From NCBI GenBank assembly GCA_033439295.1, contig JAVTLE010000023.1:4376530-4440529 (forward strand): a stretch of 64,000 nucleotides of DNA, given 5' to 3'. Source of the DNA: Deuterostichococcus epilithicus. Taxonomy: Eukaryota; Chlorophyta; Trebouxiophyceae; Prasiolales; Stichococcaceae. Below are positions 60,226 through 64,000 of this stretch, in pieces. Every line of letters begins with the position of its first letter. The first letter of the stretch is position 1. The position numbers and the translations under genes were made by a program. The notes beneath the pieces are model-generated. The model was given only the letters and a program-made list of their open reading frames with translations. It was not told the DNA's origin and did not search any database.

Positions 60226-63200
60226 ATGGTGAGCCAGCTGCTGCCATGAGAGACCAATTTGGAATATGTCACAGTCGCGGCTGATAATCGATACAACATT
60301 TTCGGACTGCTGCGGATGTCAGCAGCAGCTTGCGCATGCCACGCCGCTGTCTTCTGCGTTGCAAACACGCACAGCGCGACATTGTGGGGTGCAGCCTGCG
60401 GCGTCTTCTAGCGGCTAGGCGTTGCGCATGCCGCAATATCTCGATAGGCAGAGCTACTGACCAAACGAACGAAAACGCAACCAGATCCTGGTCACCCGGC
60501 GCCTGCCTCATGACTGCGCCCGCTTGCAGAACATCTTTGGAGGCCTCGCCGGGCTGGGCAGCGTTGCCACGGTGCAGCTGGAGTGGCGGCGCGCTGACGG
60601 TAAGCCGCCGCGCACCGCGAGCGTGCGAGGGCGCGGCAGCGAGATGGAGACGCTGCCGCTGTTCTCCAACAAGGACAGCATTGTGGGCGACGTGAGCATC
60701 TCCCCTTGACTTCGCCTCGCCTCCCGGCCGTGCGGTCATGAGCTCATGAGAGTCGGTGTGGACGTCAACGTGCCGCCGCAGGCGCAGTCGTGTTCCTGCC
60801 GGCTTCAGGCACCGTCACTAGGAGCCCTGCCGCTATCCGTGACTGCCGTACGCGGCGGCACGACATGGCTGCGTTGCTGTGCGCATGGCGGTGCCGTCTG
60901 ATCCTGCCCGCCTGCCGGCGCATCATGCGCAGGTGAAGGCGACGCCCATCCCAGGCAAGCGGGCGGACCACCAGGGCATCCGCGTGCAGCTCATCGGCCA
61001 GATCGAGCTGGCGTCGGAGCGTGGGCACCCCCACGACTTCGTGTCACTAGGTGGGTTCCCTACAGTGCTTCCCTACAGTGCTTTCCTACAGTGGGTGCCG
61101 GAGCTGAGGCACACGACAGCTGGAATGGGGCTGTCGAACCGGGGGTGCCCCCGTCAAAGGCGGTAGAGACGGGCTGCAGCCGGCCGCTACCAGCTGCAGC
61201 CTAGCATGCTGTTGCCTTGTGTATAGGTGCGGTTCCATGCAGAGGCGCAGCAGCTCGTGTCAGGCAGAAATCAGGCCAGCGTCCACGCGTGTGCACAGCC
61301 ACGCATGACAACGCAAGGGACCATGTGAAGCTGGTCGACGGTAGTGCATGGGGACCGGGGTGGCTGCAGGCTTTCCTCCTCGAGCGGGGGCTTTCAGTCG
61401 TCCGAGTGGACATCGCTGGGCTTCGCAAAACAGCGGACCCGAAGACAGCTGACCATTGATCTCGCGTGTGCGCAGCGCGCGACCTGTCGCCGCCAGGGGA
61501 GCTGACAAGCCAGGTGTCGCTGCCGTTCGAGTTCAACAGCGTGGAGATGGAACACGACTCCTTCCGCGGCCTGCAAGTGCGCCTGCGGTGCGTCAAAGCT
61601 CCCACCCAGATTGGTCTCCTGACCAATGTCATCAGGTGTCGCGACTTTTCAGTGCTGGTGTTCATGGGTTTGGGCTTGGACCTCGTACACGGATTTGGCA
61701 ACAGGTACCATGAGGGACATGGTACCATGGCATGGTGCCATGAGGGTACCATGAGGTGTCCAACGCCCAACCTGCTCGGCGCTGCAGCCTGCAGATGTGC
61801 CTGCAGTCGTGCCGCACAAGCTTGCAGCCTGCCCGCGACTGCACTCTGTGAGGACACTACTGGGGGCCCCACGGCCCCCACGGCCGCGGCGCAGGGCCGC
61901 CTGCTGCGCGCCGCCTCGCGCCTCTGTCATCTGCCCCACAGAACCTGAAGTCGCCAGTGACGACATGCAATCGCAGGTACCTGCTGCGGGTCACCATTGC
62001 GCGGCCGTACGGCGCCAGCGTCGTGCGCGACTTCCCCTTCTGGGTGCGCAACTACCAGCGGGAGGACCCGCAACCGGACCTGCCGCCCGTCAAGGTGTGC
62101 CGCACACCTGTCCCCTGCGCCCATCAGGGGCTGCCAGGTGGACAGCCGCTGATGCCTGGCGGCCCTCCCAGTGGGCTCCCAGGCGCCGAGGTGCCGGATG
62201 TTGGGAGGTCTCCTGGTGCCGCGGGCGCGTTCGCCAAGCAAAACGGCCTATGCCAGTGCGCACCCGACAGGCGGCGGTCACGTCAGTCCGGCAGGGAGCC
62301 GCCGACGCATGCACAGCCACTTCTGTTTCGTGCGCCACCAGCCAGCTGGCCGCACGGCACATGTGCCCGGCTGTGCGGACACTCGACTCCGTGCTTCTCC
62401 TCTCTACATTCGATCCTGAGATCCCTCAATAACTGTCGCAGTAGGGTGTCGCAGTGGAGAACCCTCAAATTATGCCGCTGCGCAGATGGAGGTGGGCATC
62501 GAGGACTGCCTGCACATCGAGTTCGAGTACAGCAAGGGTCGATATGCGCTGGCGGACACGGTGGTCGGCAAGATCTACTTCCTGCTGGTGCGCATCCGGC
62601 TGAAGCACATGGAGATCGAGATTCGGCGGCGGGAGACCACGGGTACGCCTCTGTAATAGGAAATTGATGTTGTACCCCACGCCACCACTCACTGGTTTTC
62701 AAACTTGCATCAGCTTACCTGCTGTGCCCCTCCAGATCCAAGGTCTCATGCAGCGCTGGTGGATGTTCGCGGGCGGACATCGCTGCAACAAAAGTCAGGT
62801 TGTGTTTAGCACTCCAGGAGCACAGGCGCTCTTGGCGCCTGAATGAGCAGCGCCGGGTTTGGGCAGCTGTCTCGCCGCCTCGGCAGCAACTCCAACGTGT
62901 CATGGTCGCCGCATCGTCACACGGCGTTATTGCTGGCTTCCAGGCAGCGGCAGCGCGGCGCATCACGAGACGGAGACGCTCGCGAAGTTTGAGATCATGG
63001 ACGGCGCCCCTGTGCGCGGCGAGAACATCCCCATCAGGTGCGGGACCGGCGGCACCGCTGCAGAAGAGCACTCGTCAGGGGCTGCCGCCCAGCTCCCGGC
63101 TTGATGTCCGGTGCCAGCACGCAGCATGGACTTGCCTCCCTGCTGACCAGTCATGGCATACCGGGGGCACCCATGCCACTTGTCCGGCTGACAGCCTTTT

Positions 63201-63786
63201 CATCGTGTACTGCAGGATGTACCTGACGCCATACGACCTGACACCGACGTACCGCAGCGTGCACAACAAGTTTTCCGTGCGCTACAGCCTCAACCTGGTG
63301 CTCGTCGACCAGGTCCACCTCTCGTGTCTGCTGCTTCGCTCTCGTCAATCGGCAGCGCCAGGTCTCGGAGCCTCAGGGCTGCAATCGAGTCGGACGCGAG
63401 GTTGGACAAACTGAGGGCCACATATGGTCATGTCGTTGCCTTTTCTCTTGCGCTTTCACTCGCCGTAATACCCGGCGCCCATCTCCTGCCGCCGCGCGGT
63501 TTTGCGACTGAACCTTCTGTTGACTCGGCCATTCGCAGCAGGACCGGCGGTACTTCGTTTAGTAGGAAACTAATCTTTGACAAGAATTGTCCGTTGACTC
63601 GGCTGTCCGCAGGAGGACCGGCGGTACTTCAAGCAGCAGGAGATTGAGCTGTACCGGGCGCCCGAGCCGGAGGAGGGTTTAGAGGCTGCGTCACCCGGCG
63701 CCGGCGCCGCGCCGCCGCCGTCGCTGCCGCCATCGCGAACGCCGGCGCGGGACGCGGCCGCCGCTGCAGGCGCTGCCGTTCCTTGA
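60226..63786 (+). CDS. VPS26: retromer subunit VPS26
   Basis: Arrestin-fold subunit of the retromer core (VPS26-VPS35-VPS29), sorting cargo from endosomes. Nine exons: 60226..60228, 60530..60691, 60933..61050, 61476..61587, 61977..62094, 62486..62642, 62944..63037, 63216..63312, 63613..63786; 1035 bases, 344 residues. The start is inferred: ATG at 60226 is directly followed by a GTGAGC donor, and joining it to the acceptor at 60529 gives [11 protein letters not shown], like the family's MNYLLGAF. Motifs: [160 protein letters not shown]. The tail after the core is Ala/Pro-rich. Length is normal for the family. Confidence 0.97.
61052..61098. repeat. three short direct repeats after a VPS26 donor
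   Basis: The phrase TTCCCTACAGTG, with small changes, occurs three times in a row directly downstream of the donor at 61051. Confidence 0.85.
61703..61756. repeat. cluster of palindromic GGTACC/CCATGG motifs
   Basis: In a VPS26 intron, GGTACCATG occurs at three places and near copies in both orientations lie between them, giving several overlapping small inverted repeats. Confidence 0.85.
63519..63558 (+). repeat. copy of the last VPS26 exon's start with its acceptor
   Basis: TGACTCGGCCATTCGCAGCA then GGACCGGCGGTACTTC; the true junction at 63595-63630 has TGACTCGGCTGTCCGCAGGA then GGACCGGCGGTACTTC. Offset exactly 74 bases, so the duplicated unit spans the intron-exon border. Confidence 0.95.
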
Positions 63787-64000
63787 TTTTGCATCGGGAT
63801 AGGCTGACGGCGCCGCGCACCGGGCTGCGGCGAACGTAGCGGCGGCTGCGGCCAGTGCAGCGGCCTCTTGAAGGAGGGGGAATATGAGGGCGTTGCGCAG
63901 CGGTGGCAGCTGCGTGCAGCCACCCCCGGCACATATCGTGCGCCGGACAGTGGCGGAAGGCCAGCAGCACCACTGGCATTGCAGACGTCCTTGCACGCTA
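63787..64000. other. 3' flank of VPS26 to window end
   Basis: No feature recognised in the remaining 214 bases. Confidence 0.4.

Overview
The window is nuclear DNA from a green plant-lineage microalga, most likely a GC-rich, intron-dense chlorophyte. The signs are many short exons with GT-AG introns of roughly 150-450 bases, GC-rich coding sequence, a plant-type PP2C, a 12-oxophytodienoate-reductase-type Old Yellow Enzyme, and a Viridiplantae-type protein with two glutaredoxin/GST-N folds. No species is claimed. Almost every line of reading evidence is a chain of short conserved exons, so genes below are given as exon chains deduced from protein motif, reading phase and splice consensus. For the well-resolved genes the exon lengths add up to an exact multiple of three. 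Ns occur at 18597, 18601, 18616 and 34984.

Layout. 11-4098 (+): UBA3, the catalytic subunit of the NEDD8-activating enzyme, 5' end outside the window. 5122-12072: a cluster of fast-evolving F-box/leucine-rich genes on both strands. 12269-15941 (+): a beta-CASP metallo-beta-lactamase nuclease of SNM1/Artemis type, probably with an unrecognised N-terminal extension. 16753-16826 (-): tRNA-Asn(GUU) in a lower-GC gene-poor stretch. 18340-about 20160 (-): an unrecognised multi-exon gene. 21003-24212 (-): a complete PP2C phosphatase. 25449-29433 (-): NOT2, a CCR4-NOT subunit. 30891-33115 (+): eIF3j. 34014-35448 (+): a small secreted protein with two CBM1-like cysteine-rich modules. 36098-39700 (-): OPR/Old Yellow Enzyme. 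40784-about 47185 (-): a MPND-type protein, RAMA domain plus active-site-complete JAMM/MPN protease. 48295-50268 (+): a basic, probably nucleolar protein. 50636-52137 (+): a small helical protein. 52931-55802 or beyond (+): an MFS_3-type transporter with an in-frame stop. 56981-about 59280 (-): tandem GST-N/thioredoxin-fold protein. 60226-63786 (+): retromer subunit VPS26.

The genes are mostly unrelated housekeeping functions (NEDD8 and ubiquitin signalling, mRNA deadenylation, translation initiation, endosomal sorting, redox), and no operon-like logic is expected. The F-box genes and UBA3 both belong to the cullin-RING ubiquitin system, but adjacency alone is not evidence of joint function.

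The most unusual signal is a repeated structural pattern inside introns. In at least seven genes, introns carry degenerate copies ('echoes') of the neighbouring exon's edge, placed 70-145 bases from the true splice junction, often including a copy of the splice site itself. Some are tandem arrays (three decayed copies before one UBA3 exon; three units, including the real exon, at another). This looks like recurrent small tandem duplication across exon-intron borders and could be a mechanism of intron growth, of splice-site shifting, or of alternative exon birth in this lineage.
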